From: JBBPZA01 sp963797015
GTDB lineage: Bacteria; Actinomycetota; Thermoleophilia; Solirubrobacterales; Solirubrobacteraceae
DNA: 64,000 nt
Assembly: GCA_963797015.1 (NCBI GenBank)
Contig: CAWCNV010000007.1
Span: forward strand, 124,001-188,000
Direction of reading: 5' to 3'
In this document: piece by piece, positions 18,981 to 29,453 of the stretch
How the letters are laid out: every line of letters starts with the position of its first letter
Position numbering within the stretch: position 1 is the stretch's first letter
The notes under the pieces: model-generated
Database searches by the model: none
What the model saw: the letters and a program-made list of their open reading frames with translations, nothing else
Told to the model about the DNA's origin: nothing
Made by a program: the position numbers and the translations under genes

Positions 18981-19085
18981 GTCGAGCGCCTATTTCCGAG
19001 TGGTATGAGTTCCGCTGACCATGACGCAGACGCACACGCCCGAAGCTCGTGATTCCAGCCCGTCCGGGCCGTCACGCCCCCGTCG

Positions 19086-20000
19086 ATGTCCAAGCGCATG
19101 CGTGGCGTCGCCCGGAGGATGGGGCTTCGCCGCACGCTCAAGGTCGGGGCGCGCGCGCTGGGCTTCGATCTGGTCAAGCGCCACTTCTACAGCCCCGTTC
19201 CGGACTTCGCGGGGCTGAGCGACGGGTTCTGGGAGCGGCGCTCGAGCCTCACCGGCGTGCGGTTCGAGCCGGACGCGCAGCTGCGCTTCGTCGAGGAGCG
19301 CCTCGCCCCGTACGTCGCGGAGTTCACGCCTCCACTCCACTACGACCCCTCGCGGCGCGGCTTCTACCTCAACAACGGCACCTACGGCCCGGTCGACGCG
19401 GAGCTGCTCTACGCCATCGTCCGCAGCTACGCGCCCAGCCGGGTCGTCGAGATCGGGTCGGGCTTCTCGAGCCTCGTGATCGGCGCGGCGCTGGAGGTGA
19501 ACGCGCGCGTCGGCGAGCGCGCGGACTACGAGATCATCGACCCCTGGCCGGGGTCGGCGTCCTACGACATGGGCGGCGCCGACGCCATGCGCCGCTACGC
19601 GCACCTGCGCCAGACCTCGATCACCGAGGTACCGCTCGAGTACTTCGAGACCCTGCAGGCAGGCGACATCCTGTTCGTCGACGCCACCCACACTGTCAAG
19701 GTCGGCGGCGACGTGAACCGGATCGTGCTCGACGTGGTGCCACGCCTCGCTCCGGGCGTGCTCGTCCACTTCCACGACGTCTTTCTCCCCTGGGAGTACC
19801 CGCGCGAGTGGGTCGAGCGCAAGGAGTGGTACTGGGCCGAGCAGTACCTGCTGCAGTCCTTTCTCGCTTTCAACGACTCCTTCGAGATCCGGATCGCGGC
19901 CCACTTCCTCGCCCGCGACCACAACGACCGCCTGGCGGCGAGCATCCCGAGCGCGCCCGGCGCCGAGCCGCTCGCCCTCTGGATAGAGCGCACCAGTTGA
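19086..20000 (+). CDS. class I SAM-dependent methyltransferase (Methyltransf_24-like)
   Basis: 304 aa. RVVEIGSGFSSLVIGAAL (about 119-136) is motif I; YEIIDPWPG, ADMGGADAM-like and DILFVDATHTVKVGGDVNR follow, with FHDVFLPWEYP near 237 as the conserved HD element of class I enzymes acting on sugars or lipids. YWAEQYLLQ lies near the C-terminus. A related but frameshifted paralog is at 28,612-29,440 (VGSGWSN, VFVDGSHRVFTG, HDVYLPDDYPPE). The stop overlaps the next start by 3 bases (TTGA). Substrate unknown. Confidence 0.78.
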   Translation: MSKRMRGVARRMGLRRTLKVGARALGFDLVKRHFYSPVPDFAGLSDGFWERRSSLTGVRFEPDAQLRFVEERLAPYVAEFTPPLHYDPSRRGFYLNNGTYGPVDAELLYAIVRSYAPSRVVEIGSGFSSLVIGAALEVNARVGERADYEIIDPWPGSASYDMGGADAMRRYAHLRQTSITEVPLEYFETLQAGDILFVDATHTVKVGGDVNRIVLDVVPRLAPGVLVHFHDVFLPWEYPREWVERKEWYWAEQYLLQSFLAFNDSFEIRIAAHFLARDHNDRLAASIPSAPGAEPLALWIERTS

Positions 20001-21092
20001 GCGGAGCGGTGGTCGACGGGTCGCAGACGTCACTGCTTGCGGCCCTGCGAGCCGACCTGCGCGCGCGCTACCCCGACGCCGACCGCTGGAGCACCGCGCG
20101 CAGGATCGCTCGCTTCGTCACGGATCCCTCGCTGCAGGCGGCGCTGACCCTGCGCCTCGCGCTGCTGTCGCGGGGCCGGCTGATCTGGCTGTGGCGGACA
20201 TGGTCGATCATGCGCTTTCGCAGCGAGTTCTTCCGCTGCAAGGTCGGCCCGGGCGTGCACATGCCCAAGCCTTTCAACATCGTGCTGGCGCGGGGGACGA
20301 CGCTGGGCAGAAACGTCACCCTGCACGAGGGCGCGTCGATCGGCTTCCCGCGCTCAGAGCGCCCCGGCGAGCGGCTCGACAGCCCCACGGTGGGCGACCG
20401 CGTCGTCGTGGGCGCCTACAGCGTCCTGGCGGGACCGATCCACGTGGGCTCGGACACGCTCTTGGAGCGCGGCGCCTACGTCGACGAGGACGTCGCGCCT
20501 GGCTCGGTCGTCCCGGGTCAGCCGCTCCCCGGACCGCCGGCGGCCGCCCGCGATGCCCCGGTCAGCGCGGGTGCCGCCCCGCCGGCGCCCGTCTCGCGGC
20601 TGCTGGCCGCCGACTACGCGGCGCTCTACCGCGACCGCTCGAGGCACCCGGGGCGGCTGGCGGTGCGCCTCCTCACCAACCCCTCGCTGCACGCCGCGAT
20701 CATGATCCGCCTCGCTCTCGCGGCGCCCCGCCCACTGGCCGGCGCCCTGCTGGCAGCGCTGCGGATCAAGCACTGCATTAACTCGAGCGCGGGTGCCGGA
20801 TCGGCCCCGGGCTCGGCCTCCCCCATCCCCACAACCTCGTCCTCGCCGCAGGCGCGCGGCTGGGCTCAGACGTCGTGCTCAACCACAACGTGACAATGGG
20901 AGCCTTCGGCGCCGGCGCCGGCGCCGGGCCGGCCCTCGGCGACCTCGTGGTCGTCTACACCAACGCCGTGATCGCTCCGGGCGCGGTCGTAGGGGCGGGA
21001 CGATCATCGGCGCGAGCTCGCTGGTAGAGGGCGAAGTGCCGGCCGAGGCCGTGCTGGCGCGCGGCCAGCTCTCCCGGCGCCGCCACGGCTGA
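19997..21092 (+). CDS. tandem (two-headed) hexapeptide acyltransferase, frameshifted
   Basis: About 364 aa if repaired. Two serine-acetyltransferase-like units lie in one frame: the first has an N-terminal helical part (LRADLRARYPDADRW) and a left-handed beta-helix (GVHMPKPFNIVLARGTTLG, ASIGFP); a Pro/Ala-rich linker (GPPAAARDAPVSAG) leads to a second helical part (LLAADYAALYRDRSRHPGR) and a second helix domain (GLPHPHNLVLAAGARLG, NHNVTMGAFG). Frames change near 20,783 and 21,002. TTG 19997 overlaps the methyltransferase stop; GTG 20009 is an alternative. It probably O-acetylates glycan residues; CysE-like serine acetylation is less likely given context. Confidence 0.65.
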
Positions 21093-21110
21093 GACCGGCT
21101 CGGTCTCGGC

Positions 21111-22238
21111 ATGAGCGACTCGCGCGGCGCGGCACTGCCCGTGTGCTTCGTCTCCTCGCACGCGAACCTGGGCGGGGCCGAGCTCTACCTCGAGTCGCTG
21201 CTCGGTAGCTCGGGCCCGGCTGGATCGAGCAGGTCGTCGTGCTGGGCGACGGGCCGTTCGTGGAGCGGCTGCGAGCGTGCGGCTTCCCTGTCGTCGTCGT
21301 GCCGTGCGGCCGGCGCCTGAGCCTGTTGACGCGGAGCGGTCAGGGTCCTCCAGCTGCTGCGCCGCTCGGGCGCCAGGCTCGTGCACGCCAACGGCGTCAA
21401 GGCCGCTCTCGTCTCGCGGTGGCCGCGCGGGGAACGCGGCTGCCCGTGCTCTGGCACAAGCACGACTCGGCGCGCGACGGGCGCGCCGGACGGTGGATCG
21501 CGCGGCGCTGCGACCTCGTCGCCGGCGTTAGCTCGGCGGTGCTGGCGTCGCTCGCCGGACCCGTGGGGTGCGCGCCGCGGTCGTCCCAACGGGATCCCGG
21601 CCTACGCGATAGAGCGATCCCGTGCACGCGCGACCCTCGAGTCGCTCCTCGACGCGCGCTCCGCCGGCAGGCCGGTCGCGCTGGTCGGCCGTCTGCATCC
21701 GGGCAAGGGCGAGCTCCGAGCGGGTCGAGATCGCGCCCGAGCTGCGCCGGCGGCAGCGATCTGCGGCTCGTCTTCTGGGCAGCCCCGACCCATACGAGCC
21801 CGGCTACGAGCAGCGCGTCCGCGCGCGGGTGCGGGAGCTCGGGCTCGACGGCTGCGTGAGCTTTCTGGGTCAGCGCGACGACGCGGTCGAGATCATCGCC
21901 GGCTGCGACGTGCTCGCCACCCCGAGCATGCCCGACCCCGCGAGCGGCTGGAGGGAGGGCGCACCGCTGAGCCCGATGGAGGCGATGGCAGTCGGCACGC
22001 CGGTCGCCGGCTACTCCGAGCCCGGACTGGTCGAAGTGCTCGGCGGCTGCGCCGAGCTCGTGCCGACCGGCGACCGCGAGCGCCTGCGCGGCGCCATCGG
22101 CGAGCTGCTCCAGGACGGCGAGCGACGCGCGCGGCTGAGCGGGTGCGGCCTGGAGCGCAGCCAGCGCTTCGTATCCCCGCGGCGGCCGAGCGGATGAAGG
22201 AGGCCTACCGGGAGGTGGCGTGCGCTTCACGGCGGTGA
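21111..22238 (+). CDS. GT4-family glycosyltransferase, frameshifted
   Basis: About 375 aa if repaired. Pieces in successive frames read CFVSSHANLGGAELYLESLL, LGDGPFVERLRACGFPVVVV, VHANGVKAALVSR, LPVLWHKHDSARDGR, VALVGRLHPGKG, and then a clean stretch CVSFLGQRDDAVEIIAGCDVLATPSMPDP with APLSPMEAMAVGTPVAGY. This is the GT4 order from N- to C-terminal domain. The final frame ends PAAAERMKEAYREV and stops at 22238, 19 bases into the next gene. The pieces cover a full-length protein, so sequence error is more likely than decay. Specificity unknown. Confidence 0.65.
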
Positions 22239-23169
22239 TCGTCACCTGGAACTCCGAGGAGGAGATCGCCCGACCTGGTCGGAAGCGGTCGAGCGCCACC
22301 TGCCGGACCGCTGCGAGCTGCTGTTCGTCGACAACGCGTCGGAGCGACGGCACCGTCAAGGCGATTCGCCGGCTCTCGCCCTGCAGCCGTGTGATCGAGC
22401 TGCAGGAGAACATCGGCTTCGGCCCTGCCAACAACGTCGGCGTCCGCGCCGCGGAGTCCGAGGTCGTCGCGCTCCTCAACCCCGACGCACTGGTCGTCGA
22501 CGACTCGCTGTGCGCGCTCGCGCAGCTCGCCGCCTCGCAGCGCGGGCTGTTCTGCCCGCGGCCTGCCTCAACGGCGACGGATCGCTCCAGATGTCGGCGC
22601 GGCCCGCGCTAGCGAGCTGGGAGTCGGCGCTCGTTCGATCTGGCCGGGCGCGCTCATGCCCGCGGCGCATGCGGAGGCGCTGTGAGCCGTGGCGGTACGA
22701 CAGCGGCTCCCAGCCGGCTGGATCTCGGGCGCCTGCATCGCCGCGCGGCGTGAGCTGCTGCTCGAGCTCGGCCCGTTCGACGAGCGCCTGCTCTCTACGG
22801 TGAGGACGCCGATCTGTGCCTGCGCGCGTGGCAGGCGGGGGTTCCAAGCGTCTCGGCCCCGACGTGGCGCGGGTCGTGCACCTCGGTGACCGCTCGGGCT
22901 CGCAGGCCTTCGACGACATGGGCATGCAGCGCAGCTCGAGGCCCGCCGCTGGATCATCGCCGAGCGGATCGGCCGCCTGAGCGAGATCGTGGACTCCGCG
23001 ATGCAGGTCGTGCAGTACGCCACGCGCTGGCTGATCAGCCGGCTGCCGGCCGCGACACGCGCCTGCAAGCTCGGCCTGGCTGCGCCTTCGGAGGTCGCTG
23101 CTCGGCGGCAGACCCTCGCCGCGGACGCCGCTGGCCGACGCGGCCAACGGCCGCCGCCGGCTAGCATGA
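22220..23169 (+). CDS. GT2-family glycosyltransferase (rhamnosyltransferase-like), frameshifted
   Basis: About 316 aa if repaired. GT-A fold landmarks: FTAVIVTWNSEEE at the N-terminus, IELQENIGFGPANNVGVRAAES, ALLNPDALV (the DxD-like NPD), PAGWISGACIAARRELLLELGPFDERL, then GEDADLCLRAW in another frame, and HLGDRSGSQAF. Frame changes occur near 22,270, 22,560, 22,690, 22,800 and 22,930. The last frame ends LADAANGRRRLA at 23169. Such enzymes add rhamnose or related sugars. GTG 22220 overlaps the previous gene. Confidence 0.65.
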
Positions 23170-23239
23170 GTCGGCACTCGGCGACCGCCGATCCGCTCGT
23201 CTCCTACCCACGTTCGGCGCTCGCGGCGCTTCGCCCGAG

Positions 23240-23940
23240 ATGAAGCGCCCGCGCTGGGTCCGCAACGCCTGGTTCGCGACGCGCCAGGCGCTCGGGACCA
23301 CCGCGCCACCTACCCCCTCCTCTGCGTCACCCCCGCACCGTACGCGCGCGTCATGGTGGAGAGAGGGATGGACGCGTGCATCGAGGGCTGCCGCGCTCCG
23401 CCAACACCTTCGGCGGCTGGGCCTTCCTGACGCAGAATCCGGACGCTCGCCTCGCGCATCACATGCACCTGCCCGAGCAGGTCAAGCGCCGTACGGCTCG
23501 AGGTGCCGTGCGTGGTTTTCATTCGCGGGCCGCTGGGCAACCTCACATCGCTCGTCATCGCCGGCGAGAACGACCTGTCGCACAACCTGGTTTTCCGGGT
23601 CTACGTCGACTACTACCGGCGCGTCGCCACCGTACGCGACCGGGTCGCGATCTGCGCCTTCGAGGAGGTGCTCGCGGACCCGTCGATCATCGCGCGACGC
23701 CTCAACGAGCGCTACGGGACGAGCTTCAACGACGACCCGATGAGCGAGGAGGAGAAGCGCGACGTCGTCGAACGGCTCGAAGCCAACGAGGCCCAGATGC
23801 GCTCGCGTCCCGCGCACGGGACCGTGCCAAACCCGCACAAGCAGAACCTGCAGCCGCTGGTGCGCAGCGAGCTCGAGCGCCACAGACTGCAACCTGCGGC
23901 CGAGGCGGCCTACGAGCGCTTGGCCGACGCCATCGGCTAG
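23240..23940 (+). CDS. sulfotransferase-family protein, frameshifted
   Basis: About 230 aa if repaired. GLPRSANTFGGWAFLTQNP resembles the 5'-phosphosulfate loop of PAPS sulfotransferases (GLPRSANT). LEVPCVVFIRGPLGNLTSLV resembles the 3'-phosphate motif region (normally RDPxxxxxS), here with Gly. FEEVLADPSIIARRLNERYGTSF and TVPNPHK near the end fit the family. The clean frame runs from about 23,500 to 23,940; the N-terminal third changes frame at least twice. ATG 23240 is tentative; an ATG at 23166 opens another short frame. It would sulfate sugar hydroxyls. The stop overlaps the stop of the convergent hydrolase gene. Confidence 0.55.
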
Positions 23941-25167
23941 CAGATGTCGATCCGCGCGCCCGCCCTTCCGCGTTCGGATGCCTTGACCGCGCGCCCGTAG
24001 GCGAGCGCGGACGGAGTACGGCTGCCCCGTGAGCGGGTCGGCGAGCCCGTACCAGTCGACGGTGGAGGCCGGATTCTGCTGCTCGCTCACCCACGTGTGG
24101 GGGGCGATGCCGGTGACGTTGCAGTTCGACTCGGCGAGTACGCGCGTGGCGAGCGGCAGATACCTCACGCGCAGGGACTCCGGGACCGCGGATAGAAAGC
24201 GGCGAATTGCCGTTGGTGGGCCACCCGTACTCGTTCGCCACCATCGGCACGTCGCCGAGGCGGCCGCGTCAGTGCCCGGCGGTAGTAGACGATGCGTGCA
24301 GAACGCCGGAGGCGGTCAGCCCATAGGGATGGATCCCCACGGCGTCGATCTTCCCGCGAAGCTGCGGCTCGGCGGTCAGCATGCGCTGCAGGAACTCCCC
24401 GACCTCCATCTTCAGCGGCGCCTGGGGCGGCTCGTTCATGCGGATCGGAGCCAGGCCTCCAAGGACGACGGTCGCCCTCGAGTCCACGGCGCGGATGCAT
24501 CGCGGGCGGCCGCGTAGAGCCTCCCGTAGGCGGGCGGGTCGGGGCGCGGGCACCAGAAGCTCGCGAGGTTGGCCTCGTTCCAGACTTCGTAGCTCGTGAC
24601 CGGCCGGTAGGGCAACTCGCGGTGCTCGCGCCAGAACGCCGTCGCGGCCGTAGCGCGCGCGAGGGCGGCAATCATGCCGGCGTAGGCGCTGGGCCTCGGC
24701 GGCGAGAGCGCCGCGCAGCCCGCGGCGAGCGAGGCGGGCTCGAGCGCCCACTGGGGCGAGGGCGCACCCGTTCCGAGCAGGTCCCAGCGCAGGGCGCTCC
24801 TGCTGACCGCCGCCATCCAGGCATCGGTGGCCGTGAAGTCATAGTCCGGCGCGTCGCGGAGCGGGGGCTGCGGCTGCAGCGCCTGCCAGTTGACCGCGGC
24901 GCGGACGAAGCTGACGCCGAGGCCCCTGATCTCCGCGAGGCTGCGGTCACGGGCTCGACTTGTCCGGCCGCCAGCCGCGGTGGCAGCCTCTGTGCGTTCA
25001 TGCCGAACAGGCTCGCCGGTCGCGACGGCCCGGGCTGCTCCGGCAGCGCCGGCGGGGAGTCGTGGTGCGCTTCTGCTTACCTCCACCACCGCCGCATCCG
25101 GCGACAGAGCACACAGGCGAGCACGGCGGCCGCGAGCAGGACGGAGCGTGGCTCCGAGGACCCTCAT
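23937..25167 (-). CDS. secreted GH-A-type glycoside hydrolase, frameshifted
   Basis: About 410 aa if repaired. ATG 25167 starts MRVLGATLRPA; a shifted frame then gives a hydrophobic, Cys-containing signal or lipoprotein-like segment. Conserved pieces: GVSFVRAAVNWQALQP, the acid/base TSYEVWNEANLASFW, VVLGGLAPI, DAVGIHPYGLTASG, nucleophile candidate VANEYGWPT, and HTWVSEQQNPAS. The end is SALAYGRAVKASERGR, stop 23937-23939. Pattern and length match clan GH-A enzymes such as GH39/GH5. It starts 12 bases after the flippase stop, so they form one minus-strand unit. Confidence 0.6.
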
Positions 25168-25178
25168 CGCCGCGGCAC

Positions 25179-26728
25179 TCAGACGGTCGGCTCTGCCTCG
25201 ACGACGGCGCTCTCGCCGAGACCGCGGGTGATGTCGCCGCCACGCCCCGGCGGCGCAGCGCGCCGACGAACACGGTCAGGTCATCGCGATGGAGGACCCA
25301 CTCCGAGGCGAAGAAGGCGACCGCGTAGGCGACCAGCGACGGCGCGAGGGCCACCGCCTCGAAACCCAGGAGCGCCGCGGTGCCCGTCATGGCGCAGAGG
25401 CCCACCGTCGCCGCGGAGAGCACCCACCCCGGCGACACCCCCCCGACCTCCCGGGCTGCGAAGACTAGCGCGATGCCGGTGGCGACGACCTGGGTCGCCG
25501 TCATAGCGATCGCGGCCCCGTCGAGGCTGAGGGATGGGATCAGCGCGATGTTGAGGGCCACGTTGACCACGAGCGCGACGGCGCTGATCCAGGGGAGCAG
25601 GCTCTGCCGGTCCTGGGCCGCGATGACGAGCGCCGCCACCGTGAAGGTTCCGTAGAGCGCCGCGGCCCCACCAAGGATCCTCTTCGCCGTTCCGGCGTTG
25701 GCGAAGTCGGACCCGAACACGGCCTCGACGAGCGTCGGACCGAAGAGCGCCATCACGCATCCGAGCGGCGCGGTCGCCGCCGTGGCCGCCATGCACGACA
25801 CCGCGAACAGGCGACGCAGCTCGTGGCTGCCGCGCTTGAACCGCGAGAGCAGCGGGAACAGCGCGAGGCCCAGGGCCCAGCTCACGAAGAGCGTCGCGTC
25901 GAAGATCCGGTAGGCCGCGCCGTAGTGACCGACGACCACGCTGTCGTGGGTCATGATCGACAGGATCACCGCGTCGATGCGCGCCAGCGCGTAGCTGAAG
26001 AACGAGGCGATGCCCGTCGGCACCGCCGCGCGCACCAGCCACCCGAGCCCCTGGGTGTCGCCCCGCGCGCCAGGCGCAGGCCCCTGCGGCGGCGAGAGCC
26101 CAGACGTAGGCGAGCGCGACGAAGGCGGCGATCAGGTAGGCGGCCCCCAGCGCGACGAGCCCCCAGCCAAAGGCCAGCAGGGCGATCGAGCCCAGCACGA
26201 CGACGACGAGGTTCTCACGGCCAGTGCCTTGGCCGGCGGCCCCATCTCCTCGCGGCCGCGCAGGACGGAGTGGATCGAGAAGCTGGATGTCGACCAGGTT
26301 CGACGCGCCGATCAGGGCGACCGCCAAGACGACGTCGAGCCCGTAGCCACTGGCGGCGGCGAAGACGACGATGCCCACCGTGACCGGCGTCCCCGCCGCG
26401 ACCTTGAGCACGAGCGTGTCCCAGAAGAGGCCGTGCATGCGTTGCACGTCGCGCGCGACCTCGCGGCTCAGGATCACGTCGGTGCCCAGCGCGGAGACCC
26501 TGACGAAGAACGCCAACGAGACCGCGAGCGTGTAGTCGCCGAGCCGCTCTCCCCCAGCGACCTCGCGATCACCGCGTAGAGGACGAAGACCCCGACCCTG
26601 GTGGCAGCGTCGCCGACCGCGACGAGCGCGGTGTTGCGGAGCACTCGCCGCGTAGTGGAGACCCGTCCGAGCGCCGTCGCCCCCGCCCGCGACGTGCGAC
26701 TGGGTGTCGTACGCTCGCTCGCCGGCAT
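25179..26728 (-). CDS. Wzx-like flippase, frameshifted
   Basis: About 515 aa if repaired. N-terminal RRVLRNTALVAVGDAATRVGVFVLYAVIARSLG is the standard opening of this flippase group. After frame changes near 26,550, 26,280, 26,220 and 26,080, the clean segment from 26,035 down encodes SFFSYALARIDAVILSIM and YGAAYRIFDATLFVSWALGL, with regular hydrophobic segments to the C-terminus. A last shift near 25,235 leads to GDITRGLGESAVVEAEPTV and stop 25179. It is closely similar in layout to the intact flippase at 58,248 (RIDIVLLSLL, YGASYRLLEATLFLAWS). It exports lipid-linked repeat units. Confidence 0.7.
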
Positions 26729-26795
26729 CGCTCGCGGTAACGGTAGGGCACCCACGCGCACCACGCCCACACTCAGCGGGACACACGATCCCCGC

Positions 26796-27727
26796 GTGAA
26801 GGCGCGCGGCCGCCAGCGCACCGCCGGCCGGCGCCCGTACCTCATGGCGCGATCGCCGCTCGGCGCCCGACCGAGCATCCGGCGCTCGCCGTCGCGCACG
26901 CGGTCGCCGTAGCCGTCGGCTCGCTCCCGGCAGGCTTGACACGCCTTCTCGCGCAGGCGGCGGGGACGGTGTCCTACCTCGCGGTCCCGAGCCTTCGCCG
27001 GCGCGCGATCGCCAACCTGGCCATCGCCTTTCCGGAGATGCCCGGCGCGTGGGCGCGGAGGGTGGCGCTGCGCGCCTTCCGCGAGCGCGCGATCACGACG
27101 ACGGAGCTGATGAGGTTCGCCCGGCGCGGGCCGGAGGGGCTCGGGCAGGTGGCGTGGGAGGATCCGGGCGCCGCGCTCCGGCCGGGCCCCGAGGCGCGGC
27201 AGATGATCGTGATCAGCGCCCACCTCGGCAACTATTGGCTCGTGCCGCTGCTGCTCAGCGCGCGAGGCACGCCCACCGCGATGCTCGCGACGATGTGGCG
27301 CACCGGCGAGCGCGTGCCCCTGCGCGGGGTATTCCGCGAGTACGTCTACCGCGTGATCCTGCCCTCAGCCGGCGTGTCGGTGGTCGACGTCGATGAAGGC
27401 GCCCGGGCGACGATGGAGAGCCTGCTCCGCCAGGGGGTCGCGCTGTTCGTGCTCGCCGACCTCTCGCTCGCGCGGCGGGCGCCGGCGCGCTTCTTCGCGG
27501 CGGAGCATCACGTCCCTGCCGGGCTGGCCAGATGGCCGCCGACACCGGCGCCGCGCTGGTCCCCGTGCTCGCGCTGCGGCGCGCGGGGGCCCACCGCATC
27601 TCCGTCCATGCGCCGCTGGCGCTGGAGGGCCGGGCCGGAGGAGACCATGTCGGAGTACCTGCGCCTCGTCGAGGAGCACGCGGCCACCTCCCCGGAGCAG
27701 TGGTTCTGGTTTCACCGGCGCTGGTAA
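26796..27727 (+). CDS. LpxL/PatA-type lipid acyltransferase, frameshifted
   Basis: About 310 aa, the usual size. RRRAIANLAIAFPEMP and MIVISAHLGNYWLVPLLL mark the HtrB/LpxL family, also found in actinobacteria as PIM acyltransferases; SEYLRLVEEHAATSPEQWFWFHRRW closes the protein in the family-typical way. The family catalytic H(x4)D/E should place an acid 5 residues after His, but here the residue is Trp (HLGNYW). Frames change near 26,875, 27,525 and 27,640. GTG 26796 is tentative. It would transfer a fatty acyl chain to a glycolipid at the membrane; the lipid carrier or a PIM-like lipid could be the target. Confidence 0.65.
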
Positions 27728-27808
27728 GCGCTCGGCTATCCTCCCGCGTCCGCGCATGAGGGGGCCTCGCAAGCCGCAGACCTACAGGGAGGCGACCTAC
27801 GAGAGCCC

Positions 27809-28539
27809 GTGGCATTCATCCGCTACGCAGACCTCAACCGGCTCGACGCGGCCATCGAGCTGATCACCGCGGCGCGCCCCCGAGTGGTGATCGACTATGG
27901 GGCCGGAGACGGCGAGCTGATCGCCCAGCTGCTGCGCGACGACCGCGCCGCGAGCGTCGAGCTCGCGATCTCCTACGAGCCGATCCCGTCGAAGCTCGCG
28001 CTGGCCCTCGAGCGCTTCGGCGACGACCCCCGCGCGGCCGGCGCGGGTAGCTTCGAGGAGATCGACGCGAAGCTCGATGGCAGGGCGGCGGACGCGATCT
28101 CGTGCTCGGCACCCTCGAGCACTTCCCGCTCGTCGAGCGCCGGCGGTTCTACGCGTTCTGCGCGACGAGGCTGTCGCCGCAGGGCCGCGTGGTGATCGGC
28201 GTCCCGGTCGAGATTGGTCCGGCTCTGGGGGTCAAGACCTTCGGGCGGCGGGTCTCAAGCGGCGACGGCGCGAGTACGCCAGGGGCGAGCTGCTGCGCGC
28301 CGTGCTCGGCGGCGAGACGAACGACTCCGAACGTTCGACCACGACGCCGAGATCGAGTTCATCTTCACCCACAAGGGCTTCGACCACCGGCCCTTCCTCC
28401 GCGAGCTCGAGAGCTACCAGACCCTCGTCGAGCGGTTCCCGACGCCGGTGCGCCGCCTCCCGGGCTGGCTCTGCAACAAGGAGCTCATGCTGGTGAGCCG
28501 GCCGCGCGGCGAGATCGCCGCGACGCGATCGAGCGCTGA
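27809..28539 (+). CDS. class I SAM-dependent methyltransferase, frameshifted
   Basis: About 243 aa if repaired. GTG 27809 starts AFIRYADLNRLDAAIELI; VVIDYGAGDGELIAQLL is motif I, LAISYEPIPSKL the second strand, and in a shifted frame LGTLEHFPLVERRRFYAF and GRVVIGVPVEIGPALG continue the fold. A third frame gives RRREYARGELLRAVL and FTHKGFDHRPFLRELE. Frame changes near 28,095, 28,250 and 28,320. The stop at 28537-28539 is the most plausible end. It is 82 bases after the acyltransferase. Substrate unknown. Confidence 0.6.
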
Positions 28540-28611
28540 CGCGGTGGGGAGCGTGAGCCTCCGTGCGCGCCGGCAGGCCCGGCGGGCGCCGATTCGATCA
28601 ATCGCCTCGCG

Positions 28612-29440
28612 GTGCGGACCGCGCGCGCTGCGGGGCTCGGGCAGTACCTCGTCCTCGACTACCCCGCGAGTGGCCGTGACGCTCCCTCGCGGCGGGCCTC
28701 GGGGCGCCTGCACGACGCCGTCGCCGCCGGCGAGGACCGCTACCGCGCGAGCCTGCGGACCATCGCCGGCTACGAGGCCGGCCTCCGCCGCATCCAGGTG
28801 CACGGCGGGGACGAGGCGGCCCCCGCGTGGCGCAACGGCTTCCTGCCCGGCCTCGACGCGGCCGCGATCTATGCCTTCCTGCGCGACCGCGCGCCGCGCA
28901 CCTACCTCGAAGTCGGCTCGGGCTGGTCGAACCGCTTCGCCCGGCGCGCGATCTCGGACGGCGAGCTCGAGACACGATCGTCTCGATCGATCCGAGCCCG
29001 CGAGCGAAGATCGACCGGCTCTGCGACACGGTCGTGCGCTGTCCGCTCGAGCTCGCCGACGCCTCCCCCTTCGCGCAACTGAAGCCGGCGACGTCGTGTT
29101 CGTCGACGGCTCGCACCGGGTGTTCACGGGCTCGGACGCGACGGTCTTCGTCCTCGATCTGCTCCCCGCGCTCGCGCCGGGCGTGCTCGTCGGCGTCCAC
29201 GACGTCTACCTGCCCGACGACTACCCGCCTGAGGTGGCGAACCGCCACTACTCCGAGCAGTACCTGCTCGCCGCCCTGCTCCTCGGGCAGCCCGCGTGGC
29301 TGGGACTCGTCCTCGCCGCCCATTTCGTAACAAGCGGCCGGTCGTTGGTGTTCGGAGAGCTCCAGTCACTCTGGCGCGCGGCCCGAGCTGCAGGGGCGTC
29401 GAGACGCACGGCGTGGCGTTCTGGGTCGAGGAGGCTCTGA
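28612..29440 (+). CDS. class I SAM-dependent methyltransferase (Methyltransf_24-like), frameshifted
   Basis: About 276 aa. GLGQYLVLDYP opens the protein, YLEVGSGWSNRFARRAI is motif I, TIVSIDPSPRAKIDRL follows in a second frame, and DVVFVDGSHRVFTGSDATVF with HDVYLPDDYPPEVANRHYSE in a third. The order and motifs match the intact methyltransferase at 19,086. Frame changes lie near 28,970 and 29,085, and the last codons are uncertain (a GVAFWVEEAL ending is possible near 29,438). The reading frame is open upstream of GTG 28612 to about 28,540. Substrate unknown. Confidence 0.6.
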
Positions 29441-29453
29441 GCGGCGGCCGCCG

